In this document: in pieces, positions 48,850 to 57,476 of the stretch
Layout of the letters: each line of letters starts with the position of its first letter
Position numbering within the stretch: position 1 is the stretch's first letter
Assembly: GCA_046349255.1 (NCBI GenBank)
Contig: JAXMCR010000004.1
Coordinates: 248,001 to 312,000 of the forward strand
Origin: DAIODI01 sp046349255
GTDB taxonomy: Bacteria > Pseudomonadota > Alphaproteobacteria > Rhizobiales > Aestuariivirgaceae
Direction: 5' to 3'
Length of the DNA: 64,000 nucleotides
The notes under the pieces: model-generated
What the model saw: the letters and a program-made list of their open reading frames with translations, nothing else
Told to the model about the DNA's origin: nothing
The model's database searches: none
Program-made: the position numbers and the translations under genes

Positions 48850-49013
48850 TTTTCGCGAAAGCGGGCCTCATGGACATGCTACTATTCTTCTGGTGGCGCA
48901 GCCGTACGCCTGAAGACCTCCCTCCACCGTCATCTGGCCGGACCCTCCCAGCTTCTAATGCGACTACGCGGCACGGCATCGAGACGATAATGCCAAGTGC
49001 CCAGGGGGCGGCC

Positions 49014-49323
49014 TCAGGACCACTTCAGAAACATTCCGACGTCGCCAGGCATCCCCTGGGGCCACTCAATGATCATGGCTGTAAGCAGAGCTGGCGTGGC
49101 GCGCCGGTGAGCGTCAAGGCCACCCGGCCTCATTGTTATTGATTGCGCGGCCCTTGTCCGTACACAGCTCGACGGGAAATCGCATCACCATGAGTTCCGT
49201 CTTACCTGCGACCGCCGCCTGCTTGACCGAAGCCGTGAACTGAGCCCGCTTCTCATTCGTGATCGTCGTAGGCTTTGATAGCCGCTCTAGCAACTCCTTG
49301 CGAGATTTCTCAGCCGAATCCAT
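49014..49323 (-). pseudogene. Broken small conserved hypothetical gene
   Basis: The 69-codon frame 49114-49323 (ELLERLSKPTTITNEKRAQF, VMRFPVELCTDKGRAINNNE, AGWP) ends prematurely. The next frame continues LTLTGAPRQL, and a third gives MIIEWPQGMPGDVGMFLKWS with TGA at 49014. The order RFPxELCTD-GRAINN, WPxTLTG, WPQGMPGD is that of a recurring rhizobial hypothetical protein, now missing a middle segment and carrying at least two frameshifts. Confidence 0.7.
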
Positions 49324-49695
49324 TGCTGTGAGGCCTTTCGAGACCTTTGCGGCCTCGACATGTGCCGCTTAACTCCTTGGCTGACATTGTTAGACCAGGT
49401 TGACTTTCTGCCCACATCTAAAACCTCCAAAACCCCTCATGCCCTCAAACTGTGCGAGACAGTTGGATTTCTGTACACGTATCACGTTTAGTGATCACTA
49501 CGCTCAAACAGTTGCAAATTTGGGACTGGTCAAAATGCCCGCCCTACAGGCTCGCACGAGGTAGAAGGTCGCATCCGATATCCCCACCTTGCGTCACACC
49601 ACCGCCAAAGGTGTACTGCATCCCGCTGGAGAATTCGATTTCCCGAAGCCACGTCATCGTGTGCGAGCATTTTCGACTGGTGCTATACCAGATCT
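49324..49695. other. Stretch with no recognisable gene
   Basis: About 370 bases of lower G+C between two pseudogenes. A minus-strand frame overlaps the VIT remnant tail and shows no motif. I see no terminator or repeat of note. Confidence 0.5.
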
Positions 49696-50335
49696 TCAGC
49701 CGCCAAGTGCGTTTGCTACAGTCACGAGTGCAACTCCCACCATGACCATCATCAGCCCGGCTGCGAGTGGCACGCCCGCGCGCCGGCCCACGGAATAGCC
49801 CGTCAGAAACAACATCACGAAAGCTATGCCGTTGGACAGCGCATCGCCAGCGCAAGGTTGCTCGTCAGGGCGAAAGGCAGGATCACCGGGATTGTACTGA
49901 GCGTCACAAGAAGGAAGACGCCAAACGCTCCTCGCCAGTCATGCGACTTAAGCTGTAGCCGAGCGGCTCATCGGGCAGCGAATTCAGATGACGGCGCACC
50001 TTTTCAAGGTCGTCGTGGTTCAGGGCTTCGGCGATCAGCGGAAAGGATGGCATCGGCGACGAGCGCGCGGCCCTGCACAGGATTGAGTTCGCGGAGCGCG
50101 CGGACGGAGCGCGCATCCAATGCTCGTTCACCCGTAAGCCCAAGCAGGTAGAGAATTGCGTCGATTATGCCCCACGCAATATTGCACCCGAACGCCCCCA
50201 TGAGCATTTCGGCGACGTCAGCCCGGCCAGCCGTTGCTGCGTTGAGGGACGAGGTGAACGTCAAAACCATGATCAGGCCGAAGAGAACCTCGCTGGCGCG
50301 AGCGACCGGATCGAGATCGCGAAGACTCGGCAGCG
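49696..50335 (-). pseudogene. Frameshifted VIT/CCC1-like transporter
   Basis: Four pieces in three frames join to one membrane protein: LDPVARASEVLFGLIMVLTF with GAFGCNIAWGIIDAILYLLG; AEALNHDDLEKVRRHLNSLP; WRGAFGVFLLVTLSTIPVIL with PFALTSNLALAMR; and SNGIAFVMLFLTGYSVGRRA with VMVGVALVTVANALGG and a TGA at 49698. The LPF, SN-ial-lFltGy and final ALGG patterns are those of the VIT family of Fe/Mn transporters. At least three frameshifts make it non-functional. The 5' limit is approximate. Confidence 0.75.
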
Positions 50336-50342
50336 TGGCGGT

Positions 50343-50696
50343 CTATCCGCTTGGAGGCAGGAGAAAGAGTGTCATCGCAAAGATCGCATAGACCGTAAGG
50401 CACATCACGCCGATGAACCAGGCCGACCGACCGCTGTTTGTGGTCAGAACCGCCGTCAGCGTTGCAATCAGGATCATGAACACGGCACCTGGCCAGAAGG
50501 CCAAGGCTGCATGCGTTCTCCAGGTCGATGTGATGGATGCGTTCAACAGCGCTGTGGTTTTGTGGCCTCAATTCGAGGCTTGGCGTGCGAGCCCGATCAC
50601 AAAGCCCACTACAAATATGGCCGCACCCAACACGATCAGCCAAGCAAGAAGCTGACTGGCAATGAGCAAACCACTTTGGTGCCGATGCTTGCCCAT
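50343..50696 (-). pseudogene. Membrane protein gene with an in-frame TGA
   Basis: From an ATG at 50696 the frame reads HRHQSGLLIASQLLAWLIVL, with a hydrophobic helix ending GLARQASN, then a TGA at 50570-50568. The same frame continues GHKTTALLNASITSTWRTHA with two more helices (WPGAVFMILIATLTAVL, AWFIGVMCLTVYAIFAMTLF) to a stop at 50343. One nonsense codon thus splits a 117-codon, three-helix protein. I do not recognise the family. Confidence 0.55.
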
Positions 50697-50855
50697 TATC
50701 GACTTTACCCTTGCTCTGCGTATGTACACATGTTGGCGAGCAAGGTGCGGGCGGTCAACGTCGGGATCCCCAACGATTGGAACTTCGAATCTGATCCCCT
50801 GTGGCTGGAAATCTCATTATAGTCTCTGCTGCAGTTTAGCAGCTATTTGGCCAAA

Positions 50856-51323
50856 ATGGATGACGTGGCGATTGCGCGTGCGGTCCACTTGCTTGCGCTG
50901 GTGCATTGGATTGGCGGTGTTTTCTTCGTAACCGCCGTCGTTCTTCCTGTCGTTCGCAGCATGGCCCCAAGATCGGACGGCCTCGCGTTGTTCATGCGCA
51001 TCGAAAGGCGCTTTTCTCGACAGGTAAAGTATTCGGTTTCATTGGCGGCTGTTAGCGGACTTTACATGGCGCAGAAGCTTGAGGTCTGGAACCGCTTCAC
51101 GAACGTTTGGTGGATGGCGGGAATGGCAGTGTTATGGGTAGTTTTCGCCTTGATACTGTTCGTGGCTGAGCCGTTGTTTCTGGACCGTTGGTTCGAGCAC
51201 CGGGCAACGGCAGCTCCCGAGGCCACGCTTTTACTTGTTGAACGGGGACATCGGGTATTGCTCATTGTGAGCTTGGCTCTAATTGCGGGAACTGTTCTAG
51301 GTGTACACGGCGGCCCCTTCTGA
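50856..51323 (+). CDS. CopD-like integral membrane protein
   Basis: A 155-residue protein with four hydrophobic segments. ARAVHLLALVHWIGGVFFVT has the His/Trp pattern of CopD/DUF2269-type membrane proteins, and IERRFSRQVKYSVSLAAVSGLYM and VERGHRVLLIVSLALIAGTV complete it. The ATG at 50856 is preferred; a TTG three codons upstream is open. Histidines in the first and last helices could bind heme or copper. It lies 55 bases before the crp gene and may be part of the denitrification locus. Confidence 0.78.
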   Translation: MDDVAIARAVHLLALVHWIGGVFFVTAVVLPVVRSMAPRSDGLALFMRIERRFSRQVKYSVSLAAVSGLYMAQKLEVWNRFTNVWWMAGMAVLWVVFALILFVAEPLFLDRWFEHRATAAPEATLLLVERGHRVLLIVSLALIAGTVLGVHGGPF

Positions 51324-51378
51324 TAATTGTTGCAAGGAACAACGACGTGCATAGGCAAAACTCCGAAAAAGGTGGGTA

Positions 51379-52080
51379 ATGGCCGCTAGTATTGGGGAAT
51401 TGGATCTTGCGGTCATTCGCCAAGCCCCCCTCTTCTCGAGGCTTCCTCAGTCAACGCTCAATCAGCTGTTGGCCGGAGCCTCGATAAGGACTGTCACGCG
51501 AGGCGAACTGTTGTTCGTTCAGGGTGACCCCGTTGCATTCTTCTATGTCGTTCTGGAGGGTTGGGTCAAAATCTACAGGCTTACTTCCGCTGGAGGTGAG
51601 GCGGTTGTCGCGGTGTTCACCCGGGGCCAAAGTTTCGCCGAAGCCGCAGCATTCGTGGGAGGCCGCTACCCGGCAAGCGGCGAAGCAGTAACTGACGGTC
51701 GGCTGCTTCGCATCCAGAGCGGCCATCTTCTCAAGTTGATACGCGAGAACCCGGACATTGGTCTTTCGATGCTGGCCTCCACGTCCATGCACCTGCAGAT
51801 GCTGGTGCAGCAGATCGAACAGCTCAAGGCCCATACCGGCGCCCAGCGCGTAGCGGAATTCCTCTCTTCCCTTTGCACGGGCGACGCCTCTTCGCGCATC
51901 AACCTTCCATACGACAAGGTACTGATCGCCGGCAGGCTTGGAATGCAGCCTGAAAGCCTGTCCAGAGCGTTCACGCGCCTGAAGCCCCTCGGCGTACACA
52001 TCGTGCACAACACGGCTGTTATCGATGACGTGGGAAAGCTTCGACAATTCGTCGAGGAGGAGCGGGGAGGTGGGGCTTGA
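51379..52080 (+). CDS. Crp/Fnr-family regulator, Dnr/NnrR type
   Basis: A 233-residue regulator with an N-terminal cyclic-nucleotide-binding-like domain (LFVQGDPVAFFYVVLEGWVKIYRL), a dimer helix (LQMLVQQIEQLKAHTGAQRVAEFL) and a C-terminal helix-turn-helix (IAGRLGMQPESLSRAFTRLKPLGV). It lacks the N-terminal cysteine cluster of oxygen-sensing FNR; its single cysteine is in SSLCTGD. The place next to nirS and nnrS and the TTGAC-N4-GTCAA sites in the window fit a nitric-oxide-responsive regulator. Its stop overlaps the DUF4202 start (TTGA). Confidence 0.9.
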   Translation: MAASIGELDLAVIRQAPLFSRLPQSTLNQLLAGASIRTVTRGELLFVQGDPVAFFYVVLEGWVKIYRLTSAGGEAVVAVFTRGQSFAEAAAFVGGRYPASGEAVTDGRLLRIQSGHLLKLIRENPDIGLSMLASTSMHLQMLVQQIEQLKAHTGAQRVAEFLSSLCTGDASSRINLPYDKVLIAGRLGMQPESLSRAFTRLKPLGVHIVHNTAVIDDVGKLRQFVEEERGGGA

Positions 52081-52697
52081 ACAGTCGCCTCGAGACCGTT
52101 CTGTCCGCGATCGATGCTGCAAACAGCCTCGATCCTGTATGGGAGCCGGATATCGACGGCCAAGAACAGCCGCGGGCGCTGCTCTATGGCCGTCGCATGT
52201 CGCTGATCCTCGACGAGTTTCGGCGGGACGCTGGAGATCAACTGCGTATAGCTGCTCGGGCGCAACATATCGAACGCTGGTCAATTCCGCGGACAAGCTA
52301 CGCTGAAGGCCGTGTCAGCTACCTCCGCTGGCGAAAGGATCTGCAAGCCCATCATGCACGGCGCACCGGCGAGATCATGGCCGCCGCGGGGTATGGTTCG
52401 AGCGACATCGATCGCGTGGCGACGCTCCTGCGCAAGGAGCGGATCAAGTTCGATCCAGACGTTCAGACGCTTGAAGACGTAGCGTGCCTCGTCTTCTTGC
52501 GGTACGAGGCGCCAAGGTTCATCACGCGTCACGACGACGACAAGGTTCGCGACATTCTCGCCAAGACGGCGGTCAAGATGTCGCCGGAGGGTCTTGGTGC
52601 AGCTGCGGCCGTGCCTCTCGACACCCGGCTTGCGCGGCTTCTTGCCGAAGCGTTGGAACACGCACGCGTTACGGCGAAGCAGTTGCCGGCCGGGTAG
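52077..52697 (+). CDS. DUF4202 family protein
   Basis: A 206-residue protein with a TTG start overlapping the regulator stop. Family blocks are RLETVLSAIDAANSLDP, PRALLYGRRMSLILDEF, LRIAARAQHIERWSIPRTSY, EGRVSYLRWRKDLQAHHA, LEDVACLVFLRYE and HDDDKVRDILAKTAVKMSP. The histidines and acidic residues suggest an HD-like helical fold. DUF4202 recurs in denitrifier genomes near regulators and nos/nir genes; its role is unknown. Its stop is one base from the convergent cytochrome gene. Confidence 0.9.
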   Translation: MNSRLETVLSAIDAANSLDPVWEPDIDGQEQPRALLYGRRMSLILDEFRRDAGDQLRIAARAQHIERWSIPRTSYAEGRVSYLRWRKDLQAHHARRTGEIMAAAGYGSSDIDRVATLLRKERIKFDPDVQTLEDVACLVFLRYEAPRFITRHDDDKVRDILAKTAVKMSPEGLGAAAAVPLDTRLARLLAEALEHARVTAKQLPAG

Positions 52698-52698
52698 C

Positions 52699-53070
52699 TT
52701 ATTTCGTGGCCTCCTCTAGGTAACTGATCACGTTCTCGACGTCTTCCGGCTTCTTCAGGCCGACGAAGGTCATCTTTGTTCCCGGGACCATCGCCTTGGG
52801 ATCGGCAAGATAGGTCTTTAGCGTGTCCTCGTTCCAGACGATCCCGCTGCTTTTCATTGCGTCGGAGTAGGGGTAGCCCTCGACCGTTCCCGCCTTTCGA
52901 CCGAACAGTCCCTTCAAGGTCGGTCCGACCTTGTTGGTGGCCGTCCCAGCCTCGTGGCAAGCCTTGCACTTGGCGAACACCTTCTGTCCAGCTGCCGCAT
53001 CTCCGGCCAGCGCCGGTGAACTCGCCAATGTGACGATCGCGATAGCGGCAAACCCGATGGTCCTGAGCAT
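52699..53070 (-). CDS. Periplasmic c-type cytochrome (c2/c550-like)
   Basis: A 123-residue monoheme cytochrome. The start at 53070 gives a signal ending SSPALAG; the heme site is CKACH at 35-39 and the axial methionine is M100 (GTKMTFVG). The spacing VFAKCKACHEAGTATNKVGPTL is typical of cytochrome c2/c550, the usual electron donor to cytochrome cd1 nitrite reductase. A TTGAC-N4-GTCAA box lies 58-71 bases upstream, which predicts induction with denitrification. Confidence 0.94.
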   Translation of the reverse strand: MLRTIGFAAIAIVTLASSPALAGDAAAGQKVFAKCKACHEAGTATNKVGPTLKGLFGRKAGTVEGYPYSDAMKSSGIVWNEDTLKTYLADPKAMVPGTKMTFVGLKKPEDVENVISYLEEATK

Positions 53071-53127
53071 CGTCCTCTCCTTGCACGTCCGTGAGACGCC
53101 ATTCAAACACCCCCGGTTCGGAGCGCC

Positions 53128-53141
53128 TTGACGATAGTCAA
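53128..53141. promoter_or_regulatory. FNR/NnrR-type box upstream of the cytochrome c gene
   Basis: TTGAC-GATA-GTCAA, a perfect 5-4-5 palindrome of the FNR/Dnr/NnrR class. It lies upstream of the cytochrome start, and its right half overlaps the TGA stop of nnrS (53138-53140). Confidence 0.8.
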
Positions 53142-54367
53142 GGTTGCGCACCCGGTGCGGGCTTGCAGGACGGGCCCACCAAGATCGGCGCGTACCTCAA
53201 GGCAAAGATCGCAAATGCGCTAATCCAAAGTAGACCTGCCACCAGCAGGGTCGCCTCGTAGTGGGATGGCGCAAGCACAGGTCCGCAGGCACGAACGACC
53301 GCTGCAACGGCTACCATGGCGTAGGCGAGTGCAAGGGGCGTGGAAACCCGCAGCGGCCGCCCGGTATGGCCCAGCGCGGCCCGGGTCATCACGGCAAGCG
53401 TCATGCCGCCGATTCCTCCGATTCCGACCAGGTGGATGGCAGAGCTCAGTGGAAGCCACTCGACCAAACTGGCCACGCCCAGGGCCGCGAATCCCGCGAC
53501 GAGAAGAGCGTACGACACATGGAGACTCCACAGGATGGGCGAGCCGAGAGTGTCCGCACCGCGCCAGAACGACAGGCGCGCGGCGTTAGAGACAGCCGCA
53601 ATCCCCGCCATCACAGCGATCGGCCACCCTGTTGTGCCGAAGGCAGCGAGCGGGACAACAAGGGCAATCGAGACAAGCGAAACGCGGTCGAGAGCCGGGA
53701 AGGAGCGAGGCAACCTGGACGGATCGGTGGAGTGACGGATCAACACGTTGCGCGTGAACGACGGCACAATCCGCCCGCCGATCACGGCCACCATGAGCGA
53801 CAGAAGCACGAGTGCGGACATCAGTGCAGGCGTCGCCGTTTTCGAGACGAGTTGCACCGCCTCTGCGTGGAAGGCCAGGTTCGCCAGGGCCAGGAGAGAT
53901 ATGAACCCGAGAAAGATGATATTGCGGGGTGCCGGTCGCACGAACAGTCCCGCCGCCACGAATGCGGCAAGGAGCGGCAAGTGAATCAGGTCCACCGTGG
54001 CCACCATCAGCGGAGGCAGCACTGCCGCGAACCACATTGCGAGTCTTCCCGCGAACCAGACTGCCGCAAGCAGAAGCAGTGGACCCCCTGCGATACGCCG
54101 CGCGCCCGTCCAGTTCGGGACCGCTGTCAGCATGAATCCGCTGAGGACCGCCGCCGCGTAGCCAAAGATCATCTCGTGTGCGTGCCAGGCCTGGGGGGCG
54201 ATGGCTAGCTGGGAGAAATCCGGGGAGCCGACGATCCGGCCGGTGATCAGCCAAGAAAGCCACGCCGCCATGACGACTACTGCGTAGAAGCCTGCCATGA
54301 GGAAGAACGGCCGGAATCCCCATGAAAGAAACGGCGGCTGAAGATCGGGGTCGCTGCTGAGGATCAT
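53138..54367 (-). CDS. nnrS: NnrS-family membrane protein
   Basis: A 409-residue protein of about 12 membrane segments. The start PFLSWGFRPFFLMAGFYAVV, the AWHAHEMIFGYAAAVLSGF motif with paired histidines, and HLVGIGGIGGMTLAVMTRA with RAALGHTGRPL are diagnostic of NnrS, a heme- and copper-containing protein that protects against nitric oxide stress. The start at 54367 overlaps the nirX stop (ATGA); the longer frame upstream is antisense-like. It is the last gene of nirI-nirX-nnrS. Confidence 0.95.
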   Translation of the reverse strand: MILSSDPDLQPPFLSWGFRPFFLMAGFYAVVVMAAWLSWLITGRIVGSPDFSQLAIAPQAWHAHEMIFGYAAAVLSGFMLTAVPNWTGARRIAGGPLLLLAAVWFAGRLAMWFAAVLPPLMVATVDLIHLPLLAAFVAAGLFVRPAPRNIIFLGFISLLALANLAFHAEAVQLVSKTATPALMSALVLLSLMVAVIGGRIVPSFTRNVLIRHSTDPSRLPRSFPALDRVSLVSIALVVPLAAFGTTGWPIAVMAGIAAVSNAARLSFWRGADTLGSPILWSLHVSYALLVAGFAALGVASLVEWLPLSSAIHLVGIGGIGGMTLAVMTRAALGHTGRPLRVSTPLALAYAMVAVAAVVRACGPVLAPSHYEATLLVAGLLWISAFAIFALRYAPILVGPSCKPAPGAQP

Positions 54368-55281
54368 GACGGCGTCACTTTCACATAGGCGCGCTCGCCG
54401 CTGAATCGAGTGAGTATGGCTCCATGCCGCGCCGGCAGCGCAACGGCAAGCGCGGTCGACAGGAGGTCGGCTTCGGTCGCGGAAGTGGATGCGACGGTTA
54501 CGCGGGTGACGGCGCGTGCGCTCTGACCGGTGTCGGGATCGATGAGGTGGTGCCAGCGGCCGTCCGAGGTGAAAGGCGTGGCGCGCCCACACGAGGTCGC
54601 GAACGCGCGGCGCGATGCATTCTGGAGTCCGGCTGCGCCAGCCTCGATGTGCCACGGTCTTCCGGGCAATGCGTAAACCTCACCCAGGTCGATCAGGATG
54701 TCTCGGAGACCGCGCCGTTCGAGGAGGTGTGCGGCAGCATCCGTGATGTAGCCTTGAGCGATGCCGTTGAAGGTCAGCGCCATACCCGCTTCTAGCCTGA
54801 CGCGCGAGGGGGAGAGGTCGATGCGACGCGGGTCAGCGAGCGCAAGCAGCCGATTGGTTTCGCGTTCATCGGGAGGATTGCCGGATCTGGCCAGCGACCG
54901 CGCGAGTGCTGCCCAGTAGGGCTGTATAGCCACGTTGAAGGCTCCGGCGGTCCTGTGCCAGCCTTCGATCGAGCGCGCGAGCAGGTTGCGAAAATCCTCC
55001 GAGGGCGCCCGTAGTATTCCATCGCGATTGAGACGGGCGAGTTCCGATTCCTGACGATAGAGACTGAAGATCGACTCGAGGCGAAGTGCCTCCGCTTGAA
55101 TCTCCGACGCTATCGACGATGCTTCGGCTTCCGATCGTTCCGAGATCATTACCCGCGTCTCTGCGCCCAGGACGTTGCTGCGCCACGTGTAGACGCTATC
55201 TCGACGGTTGCGTGTCGAGAGCGCCAGCAGCGCCGCACCGCCCGCGACGAGCAGCAGCCTTCGCCGACTCGTCGCGATCAT
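54364..55281 (-). CDS. nirX: ApbE-family FAD:protein FMN transferase NirX
   Basis: A 305-residue periplasmic flavin transferase with a Tat-like leader (SRRRLLLVAGGAALLALS). Family motifs are LTFNGIAQGYITDAAA, WHHLIDPDTGQSA and ASTSATEADLLSTALAV, which bind FAD and magnesium. It attaches FMN to a threonine of the adjacent NirI. In Paracoccus nirI and nirX form the same pair beside nirS. Overlaps of four bases link it to nirI and to nnrS. Confidence 0.93.
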   Translation of the reverse strand: MIATSRRRLLLVAGGAALLALSTRNRRDSVYTWRSNVLGAETRVMISERSEAEASSIASEIQAEALRLESIFSLYRQESELARLNRDGILRAPSEDFRNLLARSIEGWHRTAGAFNVAIQPYWAALARSLARSGNPPDERETNRLLALADPRRIDLSPSRVRLEAGMALTFNGIAQGYITDAAAHLLERRGLRDILIDLGEVYALPGRPWHIEAGAAGLQNASRRAFATSCGRATPFTSDGRWHHLIDPDTGQSARAVTRVTVASTSATEADLLSTALAVALPARHGAILTRFSGERAYVKVTPS

Positions 55282-57344
55282 GACGTGCCTCCCGATTGGG
55301 CCGCCGCGTCATAAGCAGCGCGCCGCGCGGCGCGGGCCTTGAGCGGCGGGCAGATATGTTCGTCGAAGTAGAGCGTCTGGCAGTTGATGCAGTAGACGCA
55401 TTCGTTGGGATTGATGTGCCCCTCGGGGTGGATCGCCTGGACGGGGCATTTCGTTGCGCAAATTCGGCATTCGCGGCCGCATTGCGGGCGGCGCTTCAGC
55501 CACTCGAACATCCGGATCCGGCCCGGAATCGCAAGCGCCGCACCAAGCGGGCAGACGTAGCGGCAGAAGATGCGCTCCACAAACAGTCCGGAGGCGAGGA
55601 TGGCCAAGGCATAGGCGATGAACAGCGGTTCGCGCATGAACCTCAAGGTCCATACGGTCTTGAACGGTTCGATTTCTGCAGCCTTGAAGGCGGTTGTCAT
55701 CGACGACAACGACAGCGCGAACAGCCCAAGGAAGAGGATGTACTTGATCGGCCACAACCGCTCATGGATGGCGAACGGGACATTCAGCTGCCGGATGCCG
55801 ACGAGCCTTGCTGTCCGGTTTAACAGCTCCTGGATCGCTCCGAAGGGGCACAGCCATCCGCAATAGACGCGGCCCCAAAACAGCAAGGCGACGGCGACCC
55901 ATGCCCAGAGGATGAAGATCACCGGGTCGAGCAGGAATACGTCCCATGAGAATTCGGTGCGCAAGGCGTGCAGGAAGGTCAGCACCTGGACGACGGACAG
56001 CTGGCCGCCGAGAACGACGCCGAACACGAGAACCGTCGCGGCGAGGTACGTTCCCCGGAAGATCCGATAGAGCCTTGGGCGTCGCGCGAGCTGGTTCTGG
56101 AAGATCAGGGCGACATAGAGCAAGCCAAGCATCGCGGCTACCAGGGCGATCGAGGGCGCGCGTTTCCACCAAGTCGCCGTCCATGGCAAGGGCCCTGCTT
56201 CGCCCGCCACGGTCGCACGCGCGACTCGATCTACCGCAAGGTCGAACTTGGCCGATCGAAGCGTTTCGCCTTCCCCGCGAGTAGCGAGCAGGGAAAGGCG
56301 AAACGGTGCACCGGGATCAAAGTTGGAGTTCGACCGAAGAACAAATACCGCGGCTTCACGCAGCTCCGGTGCACCGCCGGCCATGACCTTGCCTACCGGA
56401 CGGTAGTCGTCGCGCGACAGCTGAATAGTCCGCTCACCCTGTGCGATCTCGAGCCGATCGAACGTACCCGACGTGCGCCAGGCGGTGCCCTTGAACGAGT
56501 AGAGACCGTTGCCCCCGACGAAGAGTGCGTGATCGCCTCCGCCGAGCTGCGCAACGAGTGCCGAATAGGCCCCCTCTCCCAACAGGCTTGGACCGCTTTC
56601 GTCGTCCAGTAATGCAACGAAGAGTTCGGCAAACGTGCCCTGCGGAACGGCCTCACTCACGGATCCCAGCGCGCTGTCAGCTTCCTCGATGGAAACGCGT
56701 AGGTGCGAGAGGACGCCTGTCTCGGCGAATTGCTGCCAACTTCGTTCGCCACCGGGGCTCGCGCCATTCTGTTCGGCAGGGCCCGCCATTAGTCCGTACG
56801 TGGAGGCGATTGTTCTACCTGTCCTCAGGATTGCGTTGCGAATCACGCCGCTGGAGATCGTGGCTCCGGCAATTGCGTCGGGCATGCCTGCACGGCCGTT
56901 GGATTCTACCGACAGCGGCTCACGCAGGTCGTAACCCGAAAAACCGGCGACGAAGGATTCGATCTGGGCCGGTGAGATGCCAAGCGTCAGCACCGGTTCC
57001 TGCTGCGCAATAAGTTGGGCCGCGCGCACCACAGCCTTGTCATCGACCACGACGAGGACCACGACCGGCTGGCCAGAATAGCCGGCACTGTGAGCTATGT
57101 CCCACGTCGACCCCACATATCCGGTCACGACGCCGTCATGGATGATGGGCCGAGCGATCCCGGACTGCGGACCCACCCGGATGCTCGACGCGTCCAGTCC
57201 GAAGGCGCCGGCCGCAAGCGTCCGCAACGCCTGCTCATCGATTGGCCATCGAGAATCCTGATCTGCATGAGCAGAGACAAGCAGCAGGACGGCCCAGAAA
57301 ATGGCCGCGAGCGTGAGCATCACTGGATGAGCGTTCGGCTTCAT
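55278..57344 (-). CDS. nirI: NirI/NosR-type membrane flavoprotein with 4Fe-4S domains
   Basis: A 688-residue protein. After a signal (TLAAIFWAVLLLVSAHA) comes a periplasmic FMN-binding domain with the flavinylation motif DAIAGAT (T162), then about six membrane helices and a polyferredoxin end: CPFGAIQEL, CRYVCPLGAAL, CGRECRICATKCPVQAIH and CVYCINCQTLYFDEHICPP. NosR and NirI share this layout; its place divergent to nirS favours NirI, needed for nirS expression. The start at 57344 is chosen because the upstream frame runs through the regulatory box. Confidence 0.93.
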   Translation of the reverse strand: MKPNAHPVMLTLAAIFWAVLLLVSAHADQDSRWPIDEQALRTLAAGAFGLDASSIRVGPQSGIARPIIHDGVVTGYVGSTWDIAHSAGYSGQPVVVLVVVDDKAVVRAAQLIAQQEPVLTLGISPAQIESFVAGFSGYDLREPLSVESNGRAGMPDAIAGATISSGVIRNAILRTGRTIASTYGLMAGPAEQNGASPGGERSWQQFAETGVLSHLRVSIEEADSALGSVSEAVPQGTFAELFVALLDDESGPSLLGEGAYSALVAQLGGGDHALFVGGNGLYSFKGTAWRTSGTFDRLEIAQGERTIQLSRDDYRPVGKVMAGGAPELREAAVFVLRSNSNFDPGAPFRLSLLATRGEGETLRSAKFDLAVDRVARATVAGEAGPLPWTATWWKRAPSIALVAAMLGLLYVALIFQNQLARRPRLYRIFRGTYLAATVLVFGVVLGGQLSVVQVLTFLHALRTEFSWDVFLLDPVIFILWAWVAVALLFWGRVYCGWLCPFGAIQELLNRTARLVGIRQLNVPFAIHERLWPIKYILFLGLFALSLSSMTTAFKAAEIEPFKTVWTLRFMREPLFIAYALAILASGLFVERIFCRYVCPLGAALAIPGRIRMFEWLKRRPQCGRECRICATKCPVQAIHPEGHINPNECVYCINCQTLYFDEHICPPLKARAARRAAYDAAAQSGGTS

Positions 57345-57399
57345 GTCGATGTGAACGAGCGTCAGATCCGCACGATGACGAAGTTCACCCATCTGCTTC

Positions 57400-57413
57400 T
57401 TGACGAAAGTCAA
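57400..57413. promoter_or_regulatory. FNR/NnrR-type box between nirI and nirS
   Basis: TTGAC-GAAA-GTCAA, a perfect 5-4-5 palindrome in the 132-bp divergent region. It lies about 56 bases from the nirI start and 63 from nirS, so one site may serve both promoters. Confidence 0.85.
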
Positions 57414-57476
57414 GGAGGTGGGGCTGCCGCCTCTGCAAACGTAAGCCCCACGACCTTACGAGAGGGAGAAGGCCAG

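Noticed and set aside
53171..53181. CGGGCCCACCA, identical to the last 11 bases of the tRNA with CCA (33054-33064), as a possible attachment repeat for a 20-kb island
   Set aside because: It lies inside the nnrS coding sequence, shows no further similarity on either side, and an 11-base match is not rare enough in G+C-rich DNA.
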